From Rikenella microfusus DSM 15922 (GTDB lineage: Bacteria; Bacteroidota; Bacteroidia; Bacteroidales; Rikenellaceae): a DNA stretch of 64,000 bases. Under the pieces are notes generated by a model. The model was not told where the DNA came from. It saw only the letters and a list, made by a program, of their open reading frames with translations, and ran no database searches. Position numbers and translations under genes: made by a program. The stretch covers positions 1 to 64,000 of the forward strand of contig NZ_KE386488.1 of assembly GCF_000427365.1 (NCBI RefSeq), given 5' to 3'. Within the stretch, counting starts at the first letter, position 1. Each line of letters opens with the position of its first letter. Shown in pieces: positions 27,945 through 36,937 of the stretch.

Positions 27945-27975
27945 TTTGGGAATCCCCGGAAAAACCATACATTTG
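27945..27975 (+). promoter_or_regulatory. Promoter of the head-GIN gene, almost no leader
   Basis: TTTG at 27945-27948 and TACATTTG at 27968-27975 are exactly 19 bp apart. The -7 box ends only six bases before the ATG at 27982, so the transcript would have a leader of zero to a few bases. Confidence 0.75.
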
Positions 27976-27981
27976 AATACT

Positions 27982-28692
27982 ATGAAAATATCCCGTCTCC
28001 CCCTTCTGTCGGGCCTCGTGTGCCTCATGGCCTTCGGAACCGTCCGGAGCCACGCCCAGCAAATTATCGAAACTGAACCGCTGGCCCCGTTCACCATACT
28101 GAATACCGACGGCCCGATCCGGATCGAACTGATTCCGGCTGAAGAAAACCGGATGCAAATCATGCTGTGGGGTATCGACGCCAAAGGCATCAACTGGCGC
28201 ATCAAAGACAACGCACTGAACGTCGCCACGCGCAAAGGACTCGTCAATAAGCGGGCCTATGCCGACATCAAACTATACTACCGCGAACTGAACCGTATCG
28301 TCATCACCGGAGGCGAAGTGACGGCCAAAGATCCGATCCTCTGCTCCAGCCTCTATCTCGAAGCGGAAAGCTCCGTCGGCAAAATGGACATAGTCGCCGA
28401 GTGCAACGACGTAACCGTCCGCACCAGCGGAGATAACGTTGTCAAGGTCAGCGGTACGGCCGAGTACGCCACCTATCAGGCCCGGCTGGGCAGCCGCATC
28501 GAATGCCTCGACCTGTCGGTCGGCAACGTGACCGCCTCCGCCTCCGGGAAAGCGGAAATCCAGCTGCGGGCCAACGAACTGCTCGACGCACGCGCCGTAA
28601 CGGGCGCCAACATCTTCTTTACCGGCGAACCCATGACCCTCCACATCAAAAAAGCGACCATGGGCGGCGTGGAGTCGATCAACAATTTGTAA
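27982..28692 (+). CDS. Exported head-GIN/DUF2807-like protein
   Basis: 236 residues with signal peptide MKISRLPLLSGLVCLMAFG, cleaved near SHAQ (26). The mature protein is a run of short beta-strands with the DUF2807 (head-GIN) feel: LIPAEENRMQIMLWGIDA, LKLYYRELNRIVITGG-like strands, LEAESSVGKMDIVAECNDVTVRTSGDNVVKVSG, ASASGKAEIQLRANELLDARAVTGANIFFTGEP. These proteins form right-handed beta solenoids in the periplasm or on the surface; function unknown. Upstream in-frame codons reach 27787 but overlap pfkA and its terminator, so 27982 is the start. Confidence 0.75.
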   Translation: MKISRLPLLSGLVCLMAFGTVRSHAQQIIETEPLAPFTILNTDGPIRIELIPAEENRMQIMLWGIDAKGINWRIKDNALNVATRKGLVNKRAYADIKLYYRELNRIVITGGEVTAKDPILCSSLYLEAESSVGKMDIVAECNDVTVRTSGDNVVKVSGTAEYATYQARLGSRIECLDLSVGNVTASASGKAEIQLRANELLDARAVTGANIFFTGEPMTLHIKKATMGGVESINNL

Positions 28693-28705
28693 AAACCGTC
28701 CCGGA

Positions 28706-30262
28706 ATGCTCGTCAAAACATACAGCAGCACCGTGGAAGGGATAGACGCCCGGACGATCACCGTCGAAGTCAATCTCTCGCCGGGCATCCGGTTTCTGGT
28801 CGTGGGTCTGCCCGACAACGCCGTCCGGGAGAGCCAGCAGCGTATCACCGCCGCATTCGCGAATAACCGGCTGCACATGCCCGGATTCAATATCCTCGTC
28901 AATATGGCGCCGGCCGACATGCGGAAAGTCGGTTCCCATTACGACCTGCCCATCGCCGTCGGCATCCTCGCCGCATCGAAACAGGTCGCGAGTCCCATGC
29001 TGGAACGGTACGTGCTGGTCGGAGAACTTTCGTTGGACGGCGCCCTGCTGCCTGTAAAGGGAGCGCTACCCATCGCCGTACAAGCCTGGAAAGAGGGATT
29101 CGAAGGCATTATCCTGCCGGAAGCGAACGCACGGGAAGCCGCCGTGGTACAGAACCTCAAGGTATATGGCGCCGCCGATCTGATGCAGGTCGTCGCCCTG
29201 CTGAACGGCGAGCCGGTACCGGAACCTACCGTGATCGACACACGGGCGGAATATTTCTCCAAATTGGACGACTTCGACATCGATTTCCGGGACGTCAAGG
29301 GGCAGGGAGAAGTGAAACGCGCGCTGGAAATCGCCGCAGCCGGAGGCCACAACGTGCTGATGATCGGCCCGCCGGGAGCCGGAAAAAGCATGCTCGCCAA
29401 ACGGATGCCGACCATAACCCCGCCGATGACGCTGGCCGAAGCGCTCGAAACCACCAAGATACACTCCGTCGCCGGAAAACTGGGCGACAACCATTCCGGC
29501 GGCCTGCTGACCGCCCGGCCGTTCCGGGCACCGCACCACATCACTTCGGAAGTCGCGCTGGTCGGCGGCGGCGTACCGCCGCAACCCGGCGAAATCTCGC
29601 TGGCGCACAACGGTATCCTCTTTCTGGACGAACTGCCCGAATTCAACCGCCGGACACTGGAAGTACTGAGACAACCGCTCGACGAGAAACGGATCACCAT
29701 CTCGCGGGCGAAATACAGCGTCGATTACCCCGCCAACTTCATGCTGATCGCCGCGATGAATCCCTGTCCGTGCGGTTACCGCACCCATCCGGAGAAGACC
29801 TGTACCTGCACGCCCTCCGCGCAGGCCCGGTATATGAACAAGATTTCCGGGCCGCTGCTCGACCGGATCGACATACAGGTCGAAGTCATCCCCGTAGCGG
29901 TGGAAAGCATGACCCGCCGCCTGCGCGAAGGGGAAACCAGCACGCAGATCCGGGAACGCGTCATAGCGGCCCGCGAACGACAGACCCGACGGTTGCAACG
30001 GGACGGATACGCGAACACCCACAACAACGCGATGCTGACTCCGGAACAGATGGAACGGTACTGCCGCCTCGACGACGAAAGCATCGAACTGATACGGCAC
30101 GCCATGACGACAATGGGACTTTCCGGCCGGGCATACGACCGGATACTGAAAGTCGCCCGGACGATCGCCGACCTGGCCGGCTCCGAGGTCATACGGATCG
30201 ACCACGTGGCGGAAGCCATCCAATACCGGAGCCTGGATTGCAGCCACCTGACCAACCACTAA
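28706..30262 (+). CDS. YifB/ComM-family Mg-chelatase-like AAA ATPase
   Basis: 518 residues. N-terminal Lon-like domain (VEVNLSPGIRFLVVGLPDNAVRES), Walker A GPPGAGKSMLAKR near residue 223, Walker B ILFLDELPEF near 310, and a Mg-chelatase C-terminal helical part with SGRAYDRILKVARTIADL. A Cys-rich insert CPCGYRTHPEKTCTC near 355 may bind zinc, as in the family. ComM homologues act as DNA-branch-migration helicases during natural transformation. The comEC-like gene 13 bases downstream fits a DNA-uptake theme. It follows the head-GIN gene by 13 bases. Confidence 0.9.
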   Translation: MLVKTYSSTVEGIDARTITVEVNLSPGIRFLVVGLPDNAVRESQQRITAAFANNRLHMPGFNILVNMAPADMRKVGSHYDLPIAVGILAASKQVASPMLERYVLVGELSLDGALLPVKGALPIAVQAWKEGFEGIILPEANAREAAVVQNLKVYGAADLMQVVALLNGEPVPEPTVIDTRAEYFSKLDDFDIDFRDVKGQGEVKRALEIAAAGGHNVLMIGPPGAGKSMLAKRMPTITPPMTLAEALETTKIHSVAGKLGDNHSGGLLTARPFRAPHHITSEVALVGGGVPPQPGEISLAHNGILFLDELPEFNRRTLEVLRQPLDEKRITISRAKYSVDYPANFMLIAAMNPCPCGYRTHPEKTCTCTPSAQARYMNKISGPLLDRIDIQVEVIPVAVESMTRRLREGETSTQIRERVIAARERQTRRLQRDGYANTHNNAMLTPEQMERYCRLDDESIELIRHAMTTMGLSGRAYDRILKVARTIADLAGSEVIRIDHVAEAIQYRSLDCSHLTNH

Positions 30263-30275
30263 CCCCGGCCGCCGC

Positions 30276-31844
30276 ATGGCACGTTTCACCCGGTCCAATA
30301 CCCCGCTGCTCGAACCGGCCGTCTCCCTTATCGCCGGTATCCTCTCTTTCGCGCTTCCCGACCGAAGCGATAGCTACGCGGTTTCCGGCCTGGTGCTGGG
30401 CGGCCTGCTTCTCGCCGTCGTACTGGTCAAATACCTGTTCACCGACCGGATAGCCTCCTGGAAACGGATTCTGGCATGGAGCCTCTTTTTCTGCGCGGGC
30501 GCCGCAGGAGCCGCCCTGCACCGTACCGACCCCGCTCCCGCCATCGAACACCACGGCGAACGACTCACTTTCCTGGGACGCGTCGAAAGCATTCCGGATA
30601 TCCGCGGACGCTGGTGCCGCAGCACCGCCACCCTCTTCTGTTTCGCCGACAGCATCAGCGGGCAATGGATACCGCTCGGCGATATTTTCGTCCGGCTCTA
30701 TGCCGACACCTCCGCACGGAATCCCCGACTGCGGATCGGCGATATCGTCCGTGTGCGCGGACGCCTCTACGCCGCCGATTCGTCAGGATACGACCTTTAC
30801 ATGCGCCGCACGCGCGGCATCACAGCACGCTGTTTCGCATGGACGGTATCCCGGATCGGCACTGACACCACCTGGGGAACACGGATCGAATCATTGCGAA
30901 ACAAGCTGGGAAACGAGTTATTGTCCGGCGATGCGACCTCTCCGGACGATGCAGGGAATATCATGCAGGCGCTCGCCATCGGGAACCAGTCCTATATCGA
31001 CCCTCAGCTGAGGGACAGCTATTCCCGTACCGGCGTAGCCCATCTGCTCTCGGTCTCCGGCCTGCACGTAGGCATTATTTTCATGATCCTCAATCTGCTG
31101 TTCGGATGGATACGGTTGCTCCGACGCGGATATATCGCACTCGGTATCCTCGTTATCCTCAGTCTTTGCGGTTACGCCGTGCTGACCGGTCTCTCCCCTT
31201 CCGTCATCCGGGCCGTCGTCATGTTCTCGCTCCTGCAAACCGGACTGATGCTCTCCCGCTATACCAACAGTTTCAACACCTTATGCGCAGCGGCCCTTTT
31301 GATCCTACTTTGGAACCCTTATTACATTTACCACATCGGTTTCCAACTCTCGTTCGCCGCCATGGTCGGCATCATCACCCTTTACCAGCCCCTCGCCCGG
31401 TTCCGGATGCCGCGCCATACCCTTCTCCGTTGGCTGTGGTCGCTGACCCTGGTCGGTATCACGGCCCAAGTCGGAACATTTCCGCTGGTCATGTACCACT
31501 TCGGGCAACTGCAACTCGCCGGCCTGTTGCTCAATCCCCTGATCTGGTTTACCGTCCCGGCCATTATCGGCGGTTCGCTGCTCTATCTGGTCAGCCATTG
31601 GGAATGGGTCTTCGCACTGACCCGCACGGTTACCGACTGGCAAAACGCCGTCATCACCCGGATGGGCAGCCACGACTGGGTGGCCGTCACCGGCATCCGG
31701 CTCAGCGGCTGGGCATGCGCAGCCATCTACCTGGCGATCATCGCCCTGATCGTATGGATCAACCGCCGGAGCGCCCTCCGCACCCGCTCCTATTTTTCCC
31801 GCAACGCAGACACCGGCGCCCCGGCCGTCCGCACCGAGAAATGA
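30276..31844 (+). CDS. comEC: Short ComEC/Rec2-family DNA-uptake channel
   Basis: 522 residues. Hydrophobic segments near the N-terminus, a soluble OB-like part (about 80-200), then the Competence domain with GVAHLLSVSGLHVGIIF near residue 255 and FQLSFAAMVGIITLYQPL near 350. The C-terminal metallo-beta-lactamase domain found in full-length ComEC is absent; the protein ends shortly after the last membrane helix. Many Bacteroidota have such short forms, so this may be functional rather than truncated. The channel would carry single-stranded DNA across the inner membrane. Its 3' end overlaps the convergent hydE gene by 55 bases. Confidence 0.85.
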   Translation: MARFTRSNTPLLEPAVSLIAGILSFALPDRSDSYAVSGLVLGGLLLAVVLVKYLFTDRIASWKRILAWSLFFCAGAAGAALHRTDPAPAIEHHGERLTFLGRVESIPDIRGRWCRSTATLFCFADSISGQWIPLGDIFVRLYADTSARNPRLRIGDIVRVRGRLYAADSSGYDLYMRRTRGITARCFAWTVSRIGTDTTWGTRIESLRNKLGNELLSGDATSPDDAGNIMQALAIGNQSYIDPQLRDSYSRTGVAHLLSVSGLHVGIIFMILNLLFGWIRLLRRGYIALGILVILSLCGYAVLTGLSPSVIRAVVMFSLLQTGLMLSRYTNSFNTLCAAALLILLWNPYYIYHIGFQLSFAAMVGIITLYQPLARFRMPRHTLLRWLWSLTLVGITAQVGTFPLVMYHFGQLQLAGLLLNPLIWFTVPAIIGGSLLYLVSHWEWVFALTRTVTDWQNAVITRMGSHDWVAVTGIRLSGWACAAIYLAIIALIVWINRRSALRTRSYFSRNADTGAPAVRTEK

Positions 31845-32833
31845 CGCGAATCGCCCCACCCACTGTCCAAAGCGACGTTGAACCCGCGCAAGTCCATGTC
31901 CTGCAACGGCTTGTTATCGTATAACTTATAGTTCGCCCGCACGACGGCAGGCGTCAGGTTGGGCATCATCACGTTCGCGCCCGCCGCTATGCCCAGTTCG
32001 CGCCCCTGCGGATGGAGGGCATGCAGGGCCGTCGTAGAAGCGATATTGATATCCGGCATCAGCAGCCGCAGCAACGCGATCATCCGCAAGGCCAGCCGCA
32101 ACCGCTCGTCCCGCGCGAAAGCGCACGGCGCTTCGGCCAGCGGCGTGCCGGGAAATTCGATGTAAGGCCCCATGCCGCACATGTCGATATCCAGGTTCCT
32201 GAAAAACAACAGGTCGTCCGCCAAATCCTCGACCGACTGGTACGGCAGTCCGATCATCACGCCCGTGCCGACCTGGTAACCCTCCTCTTTCAACCACCCC
32301 AGGCATTCGAGCCGTTTTTCGTACCGGTGATCCGCCGGATGAAGCCTGGCATACAACTCCGGAGACGAAGCCTCAATACGGAGCAGGTAGCGGTGCGCTC
32401 CCGCCCCGAACCACCGCCGGTAGGTCTCCCGCTCCTGCTCTCCCAACGACAGCGTAATGCCCAATTCGCCGTCCGACAGCGTTTTGATTTGCCGGACCAA
32501 CCGTTCGATTCGCTCCACGAACACCCCGTCCGTCCGTTCCCCGGCCTGGATCACCACCGAACCGTAGCCCGACCGCCAGGCGTATTCGGCCGCCGCCAGT
32601 ACCTGTCCGTCCGTCAGCGTATAGCGTTCGGCCGCGCTGTTTCCGTTCCGTATCCCGCAGTACAGGCAATTTTTGCGACACCGGTTCGACAGTTCGATCA
32701 ACCCCCGCAGATATACTTGATCCCCGACCGCACGGTTCCGCACCCGCACCGCCTCGGCAAACAGTTCCCGATCCGTCTCCGAATCCGAAAACGGAGCGCC
32801 CAACATCCCGATCAATTCTTCGCGCGTCATCAT
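31790..32833 (-). CDS. hydE: Radical SAM protein, [FeFe]-hydrogenase maturase HydE
   Basis: 347 residues. The radical SAM cluster motif is CRKNCLYCGIR (Cys52, Cys56 and Cys59 by count), followed by a TIM barrel with QAGERTD, RIEASSPELYARLHP, GTGVMIGLPYQSVEDLADDL and the closing NLTPAVVRANYKLYDNKP typical of HydE. HydE helps make the diiron subcluster of the H-cluster, with HydF and HydG. Neither of those, nor a hydrogenase, is in this window. The start ATG overlaps the end of capA (ATGA), so the two are probably co-transcribed; the biochemical link is unclear. PylB-like paralogues are the main alternative. Confidence 0.85.
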   Translation of the reverse strand: MMTREELIGMLGAPFSDSETDRELFAEAVRVRNRAVGDQVYLRGLIELSNRCRKNCLYCGIRNGNSAAERYTLTDGQVLAAAEYAWRSGYGSVVIQAGERTDGVFVERIERLVRQIKTLSDGELGITLSLGEQERETYRRWFGAGAHRYLLRIEASSPELYARLHPADHRYEKRLECLGWLKEEGYQVGTGVMIGLPYQSVEDLADDLLFFRNLDIDMCGMGPYIEFPGTPLAEAPCAFARDERLRLALRMIALLRLLMPDINIASTTALHALHPQGRELGIAAGANVMMPNLTPAVVRANYKLYDNKPLQDMDLRGFNVALDSGWGDSRHFSVRTAGAPVSALREK

Positions 32834-33915
32834 AATACCGCCTCATCCACCGCTCCGGCTATCGCCCGGTTATCCTCCAAAGCCCGGACGAACGCCAGGT
32901 TCGTCAGGCTGTCCATCCCGACCTCCGGACCCGACACATAGGCCGGCACCACATAATACCGCCGTCGTCCCCCCTCGGTCGGCCGCCATACCCAATGCGG
33001 CAGGCTCTCTATCGTCGGCTTGCGCGAGAACGAGAGACGGAGCCTTACATTCAGTCCCCCGTCCTGATACCGTTTCCGCTGGTTGGAGACGAAATTCCCC
33101 AGCGACCAGACCACCCGGGCCGACGTATCGACCGGCTGGGCTACGTGCGGGTGCGAACCGACCACCGCATCGATCCCCTGCCGCCGGCACCATGCCGCCA
33201 ACCGCCGCTGCTCTTCGTTCGGCGAACGTCGGTACTCCTCGCCCCAATGTACGAACAGGACGATATGCGTGGCCGAATCCCGCCGTGCCGACCGCAACTG
33301 CTCTTCCAGACATACCGTATCGGTCTGGTGCACCACCATTCCTTTCGGCACCGGCAGGCCGTTCGTCCCGTAGGTCGCGTTCAGCAAGGCCACCCGAAAG
33401 CCCTCTTTTTCCAGTATCAGAGGCCGGCGAGCCGATGCCGAATCGACATATACGCCGGCATGGAGCATCCTCAACGAATCCAGCGTCCGCACCGTCGTCC
33501 GGATGCCCGACGCGCCCCGGTCGCAACAATGGTTGTTGGCAAGTACGGCCACATCCACTCCCGCCTCTTTCAGAGCCGCGGCCAGCGCTTTCGGCGAAGC
33601 GAAACGGGGATAGCCGCTGTACGGCCCTTTTTCCGCCAAAGTCGTCTCCAGATTGACGATCGCGAAATCCGCGCTTTCCCAAAACGGGCGGATATACCGG
33701 AAACAAGAGGCGTAATCGAACGAACCGTCCGGCAACCGCGCCGCCTCCACCTGCGGCAGATGCTGCATCACGTCCCCCGAAAAAACAAGGGTCAGCTCCG
33801 GCCTCGCCACCAACGGATCCAATACGGAACTGTCGTTCTTCGCAGGCGTTTTCGCCGTCCGGCCGCACGACAGGCAACAGGCGGCCATGACCAGGATGGG
33901 GATTTTCGAAACCAT
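32830..33915 (-). CDS. CapA-family lipoprotein metallophosphatase
   Basis: 361 residues from 33915, which gives lipoprotein signal MVSKIPILVMAACCLSC; an in-frame ATG at 33948 would spoil the signal. The CapA/PgsA domain shows LVFSGDVMQHLPQV (metal ligand Asp), VNLETTLAEKGPYSGYPRF, LANNHCCDRGASGI, LFVHWGEEY and VVGSHPHVAQP, the usual metallophosphoesterase-like metal sites. The family is named for poly-gamma-glutamate capsule synthesis, but no capB or capC genes are near, so the substrate is unknown. Overlaps hydE by four bases. Confidence 0.85.
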   Translation of the reverse strand: MVSKIPILVMAACCLSCGRTAKTPAKNDSSVLDPLVARPELTLVFSGDVMQHLPQVEAARLPDGSFDYASCFRYIRPFWESADFAIVNLETTLAEKGPYSGYPRFASPKALAAALKEAGVDVAVLANNHCCDRGASGIRTTVRTLDSLRMLHAGVYVDSASARRPLILEKEGFRVALLNATYGTNGLPVPKGMVVHQTDTVCLEEQLRSARRDSATHIVLFVHWGEEYRRSPNEEQRRLAAWCRRQGIDAVVGSHPHVAQPVDTSARVVWSLGNFVSNQRKRYQDGGLNVRLRLSFSRKPTIESLPHWVWRPTEGGRRRYYVVPAYVSGPEVGMDSLTNLAFVRALEDNRAIAGAVDEAVL

Positions 33916-34013
33916 TTCGTTACATTTGTACGGCACGGGATTTTTCACTATATGTGTTGTCCGGCCCGGCCGTATTTCGTTTCATAAAGATACATTTTTT
34001 CGCGCCAGCCGCC

Positions 34014-34688
34014 ATGTTTCCCCTGATAGACATACACACCCACCGACCGGAACCGGGCACGACCTGTATCCGGAATATCCGATTGCAGGGCACCTTCCCG
34101 GCCTGGCCGGAAACGGATCTCTTCTCAGCTGGCATCCATCCCTGGGACGCCGCCGAAGCGCAGGAAGGCTGGCTGGAGACCATCCCGGCAGACCATCCCC
34201 GGCTGCTGGCCATCGGCGAGACGGGCCTCGATCTTCGGGACGGTTACGCCCCCCGCGATGTGCAGGAGAAATGGCTCGCGAAACAGACCGACCTGGCGAA
34301 CCGGTTGCGGAAACCGCTGGTCGTCCACAATGTACACGCTACGGAGGCCCTGCAAACGTTCCTGAAGAGGCGGGCCGCGGTTCCCGTTCTCCTGCACGGT
34401 TTCACCGGCAGTCCCGAAACCGCCGGACAATGGCTCCGGCAGCTGCCCGGCGTCCGGTTCTCGTTCGGGCCGGCCGTCCTGCGGTCGCCGAAAACACAAA
34501 AAGCCTTGCAATGGATTGCGATGGCAAAACCGAAGGCCCTGTTTTTGGAAACGGACGACGCTCCGGATGTCGATCTTCGGGAAATGTATAACTTTGCCGC
34601 TGCGCAGACCGGTCTGGACACGGACCGGTTGGCTGATCTCATACGACAGAATTTCAACGCCTTGTTTCCCAATATCCCACTTCGATGA
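34014..34688 (+). CDS. TatD-family metal-dependent hydrolase
   Basis: 224 residues from the ATG at 34014 (MFPLIDIHTHRPE). Metal-binding motif DIHTH at residues 5-9, AIGETGLDL near 68, LVVHNVHA (normally H-x-R/D) near 103, and LHGFTGSPETA near 127. The ending LFLETDDAPDVD keeps the ETD motif. TatD proteins are Mg-dependent DNases or quality-control hydrolases; this one is shorter than the usual 255-265 residues. Frames starting at 33954 or 33887 lack family similarity. Overlaps tcdA by four bases. Confidence 0.85.
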   Translation: MFPLIDIHTHRPEPGTTCIRNIRLQGTFPAWPETDLFSAGIHPWDAAEAQEGWLETIPADHPRLLAIGETGLDLRDGYAPRDVQEKWLAKQTDLANRLRKPLVVHNVHATEALQTFLKRRAAVPVLLHGFTGSPETAGQWLRQLPGVRFSFGPAVLRSPKTQKALQWIAMAKPKALFLETDDAPDVDLREMYNFAAAQTGLDTDRLADLIRQNFNALFPNIPLR

Positions 34689-35422
34689 CGATGACAAATG
34701 CGCGGGCCTGGTGCGAGCGGACGGAATTGCTCCTCGGCCCTGATAAAGCCGAAAAACTGCGCCAGTCCCATGTGCTGGTGGTCGGGCTGGGCGGTGTAGG
34801 AGCTTACGCCGCCGAGATGATCGCCCGTGCCGGAGTCGGGCGGATGACCCTTGTGGACGCCGACACCGTAGGCATTAGCAACATCAACCGGCAGCTCGTC
34901 GCCCTGCACTCCACCGTAGGACAGCCCAAAGCCCGCATCCTGGCCGACCGGCTGCGGGACATCGCGCCGGACATCGAGCTGACCGTCATTCAGGAATATA
35001 TCAAAGACGATGCGACAGACCGCCTGTTGGACAGCGGGCCGGGCTACGACTTCGCCGTCGATGCGATCGACACGCTCGCGCCCAAGGTCAATCTGATTCT
35101 GGGATGCCTCGGCCGGAGCATACCGCTGGTCAGTTCGATGGGAGCGGGAGCCAAAACAGACCCCACGCTGATGGAAATCAGAGACATCGGTAAATCGCAC
35201 CACTGCCCGCTGGCGCATATGCTCCGCAAACGGCTTCACAAGGCGGGCATCCGTTCCGGTTTCCCTGTGGTATTTTCGCCCGAACCCGTCCGCGAAGGTT
35301 CGATGATCCTTTGCGAAGAGCAGAACAAGAAATCGAACGTCGGCACCATCTCCTACATGCCCGCCGTTTTCGGCTGCGCCTGCGCCTCCGTCGCCATACG
35401 TACCCTGCTGGGAGAGATGTGA
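34685..35422 (+). CDS. tcdA: tRNA threonylcarbamoyladenosine dehydratase
   Basis: 245 residues, ThiF/E1-like fold. The nucleotide-binding motif VVGLGGVGAYAAEMIARAGVG (about 30-50), the VDADTVGISNINRQL block, and VDAIDTLAPKVNLI followed by SSMGAGAKTDPT are typical of TcdA (CsdL). It cyclises t6A at position 37 of ANN-decoding tRNAs to the hydantoin ct6A, using ATP. Translation is coupled to tatD by the ATGA overlap. Convergent with the next gene, 12 bases away. Confidence 0.92.
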   Translation: MTMTNARAWCERTELLLGPDKAEKLRQSHVLVVGLGGVGAYAAEMIARAGVGRMTLVDADTVGISNINRQLVALHSTVGQPKARILADRLRDIAPDIELTVIQEYIKDDATDRLLDSGPGYDFAVDAIDTLAPKVNLILGCLGRSIPLVSSMGAGAKTDPTLMEIRDIGKSHHCPLAHMLRKRLHKAGIRSGFPVVFSPEPVREGSMILCEEQNKKSNVGTISYMPAVFGCACASVAIRTLLGEM

Positions 35423-35434
35423 GGTTCCCCGCCG

Positions 35435-36241
35435 TCAGCAACCGTGCCGCACAAGGTAAGCCTCCAGCTGATCGACCGAAGCGCAATCTTTCAGCAGCAC
35501 GCGTTTATCCTTATCCAGCAGGTAAATCGACGGAATCGCCCGCAGGTCGTATAACGACTGCCTGCGCATGGCCAATCCGGCATCGTAACCGTTGATCCAC
35601 TGCGTCGGGACTTCGCCCCGGTGCCTGCGCCACGCTTCGAGATCTTCGTCCGGGTAGATCGCCACGATTTTCAGTCTGCCCGCTGCCAGCCGTCCGCCGA
35701 TCACAGGCGAAGCGGCCATCGCCGCCTGCAATTGTTCGCAGGCATGGCAATCCGGATTATTGATATAAACTAAGGTAAAAGGCGCTTCGATCCCGTATAA
35801 GGTGCCCTGCGTCCCGTCCGCCAGCGTATAGGTAAAATCCGCAGCAGGCCGCCCCACTCGGTTTTTGGAAGCCATTTCCAACCGGTAACGCGGCCGTACC
35901 TTTTCGACCGAATCGTAAAACGGAGAAGCGATAACCGCCTCCAGCAAAGGGATATAAAGTTCGTCGTTCCGCAGCCGGGAATTCGGGTCGGAAAGCGGGG
36001 GTGTCAGAAAAGCCTCCATTTGCCGGAAAGCGGTGCTGTCCCCCGCATAGAAATCGAGCAACGTATCGAGCACGTGGCGGGCCGAATCTTCCTGTCCGGT
36101 CATCGTCAGGTTCAGGAACGTGCGGAATTTGGCCTCCCGCTGCCAGGCGGCCTCCGGTTTCGGTTTCCGAGGAGTCCCCCCGCAGGAGGCCAGCCATACG
36201 GAAATCCCTAAAAGTGTCGGTATCGTCAGTTTCATTATCAT
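35435..36241 (-). CDS. DUF5106-like thioredoxin-fold lipoprotein
   Basis: 268 residues; lipoprotein signal MIMKLTIPTLLGISVWLASC (start could equally be the second Met, at 36235). Residues about 25-130 are helical (FLNLTMTGQEDSARHVLDTLLDFYAG) as in DUF5106, and about 130-268 form a thioredoxin-like domain: GRPAADFTYTLADGT, FTLVYINNPDCHACEQLQ with a CxxC redox pair, and IPSIYLLDKDKRVLLKDC. It is likely a periplasmic thiol-disulfide protein. Single gene. Confidence 0.82.
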   Translation of the reverse strand: MIMKLTIPTLLGISVWLASCGGTPRKPKPEAAWQREAKFRTFLNLTMTGQEDSARHVLDTLLDFYAGDSTAFRQMEAFLTPPLSDPNSRLRNDELYIPLLEAVIASPFYDSVEKVRPRYRLEMASKNRVGRPAADFTYTLADGTQGTLYGIEAPFTLVYINNPDCHACEQLQAAMAASPVIGGRLAAGRLKIVAIYPDEDLEAWRRHRGEVPTQWINGYDAGLAMRRQSLYDLRAIPSIYLLDKDKRVLLKDCASVDQLEAYLVRHGC

Positions 36242-36723
36242 CTCCGGTCAAATTTGGACAGCCGGACGCAATCGGGAGCCATACCCGACTTTATCCGGTT
36301 CCATTCGTACTCCTGGTTCTCAGTCATCTTCCCTCCTCCCCCGAAGCAACGGCTCAGGAACACGGATAGCGGTTCCCGATCTGCCGCCGCTATTCGCTGA
36401 ACGTCCGCAGTACATCGCCATGACCTGTCAGTCCTTTGTACTCGGTTTGCAGGGCCGCTATCCCGAGTTAGCCGAAATTCGGCGTAATTACAATCAGGCC
36501 CGTACGCCAAGCGATACCGGGCCTCCGCGGACGAGAGTCACGGCCCGCCCGTTGGTGCGAAAACTTATTTCACACCCTACGGTTTTCAAACTACCCGTAC
36601 CGACAGACGGACAACCGTTACCTCCGGTATTGGGTCAAAGATACGCATTGTTTACGGAATGTTTGCGGGAAAGCGGCTCCAGAGGCAGAGGTCCCTTGCG
36701 AAAGAACCTACAATTAAATTGTA
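36242..36723. other. Gene-free interval before repeat copy 2
   Basis: No convincing gene or RNA. A palindrome variant (CACCCTACGGTTTTCAAA, 36573-36590) follows a segment similar to 39535-39560 and 21735-21765 (GTTGGTGCGAAAACTTATTTCA), so part of it belongs to the same cassette repeats. Confidence 0.5.
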
Positions 36724-36870
36724 AGGTAAGTATATAGACATTACCCAAAGATCTCCCTAAACGGCCCTGCGCCCAAGCGGCTACGCCGCTTCGAGGATGG
36801 GTGCGGGCCGAAATATACTGAAAATCAGGTGTGCATATGATCATAGGGTAAAGTCGTATATACTTATCTT
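36724..36870. repeat. Inverted-terminal-repeat element, copy 2
   Basis: Left end AAGGTAAGTATATAGAC (36724-36740) is nearly the complement of the right end GTCGTATATACTTATCTT (36853-36870). The core holds CGGCCCTGCGCCCAAGCGG and GCGGGCCGAAATATACTGA, shared with copies at 9833 and 63297. The right end abuts a terminator. Confidence 0.8.
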
Positions 36871-36872
36871 TC

Positions 36873-36913
36873 AAAATAAAACCCTCTTCCGTCTCGGACA
36901 GACGAAAGAGGGT
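36873..36913 (-). terminator. Terminator of the CoA-transferase gene
   Basis: ACCCTCTTTCGTC on the minus strand (36913-36901) pairs with GACGGAAGAGGGT (36893-36881) with one mismatch, then runs into TTTATTTT. It lies 25 bases after the stop codon. Confidence 0.8.
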
Positions 36914-36937
36914 GAAAAATACGGATAACGGACAGAT

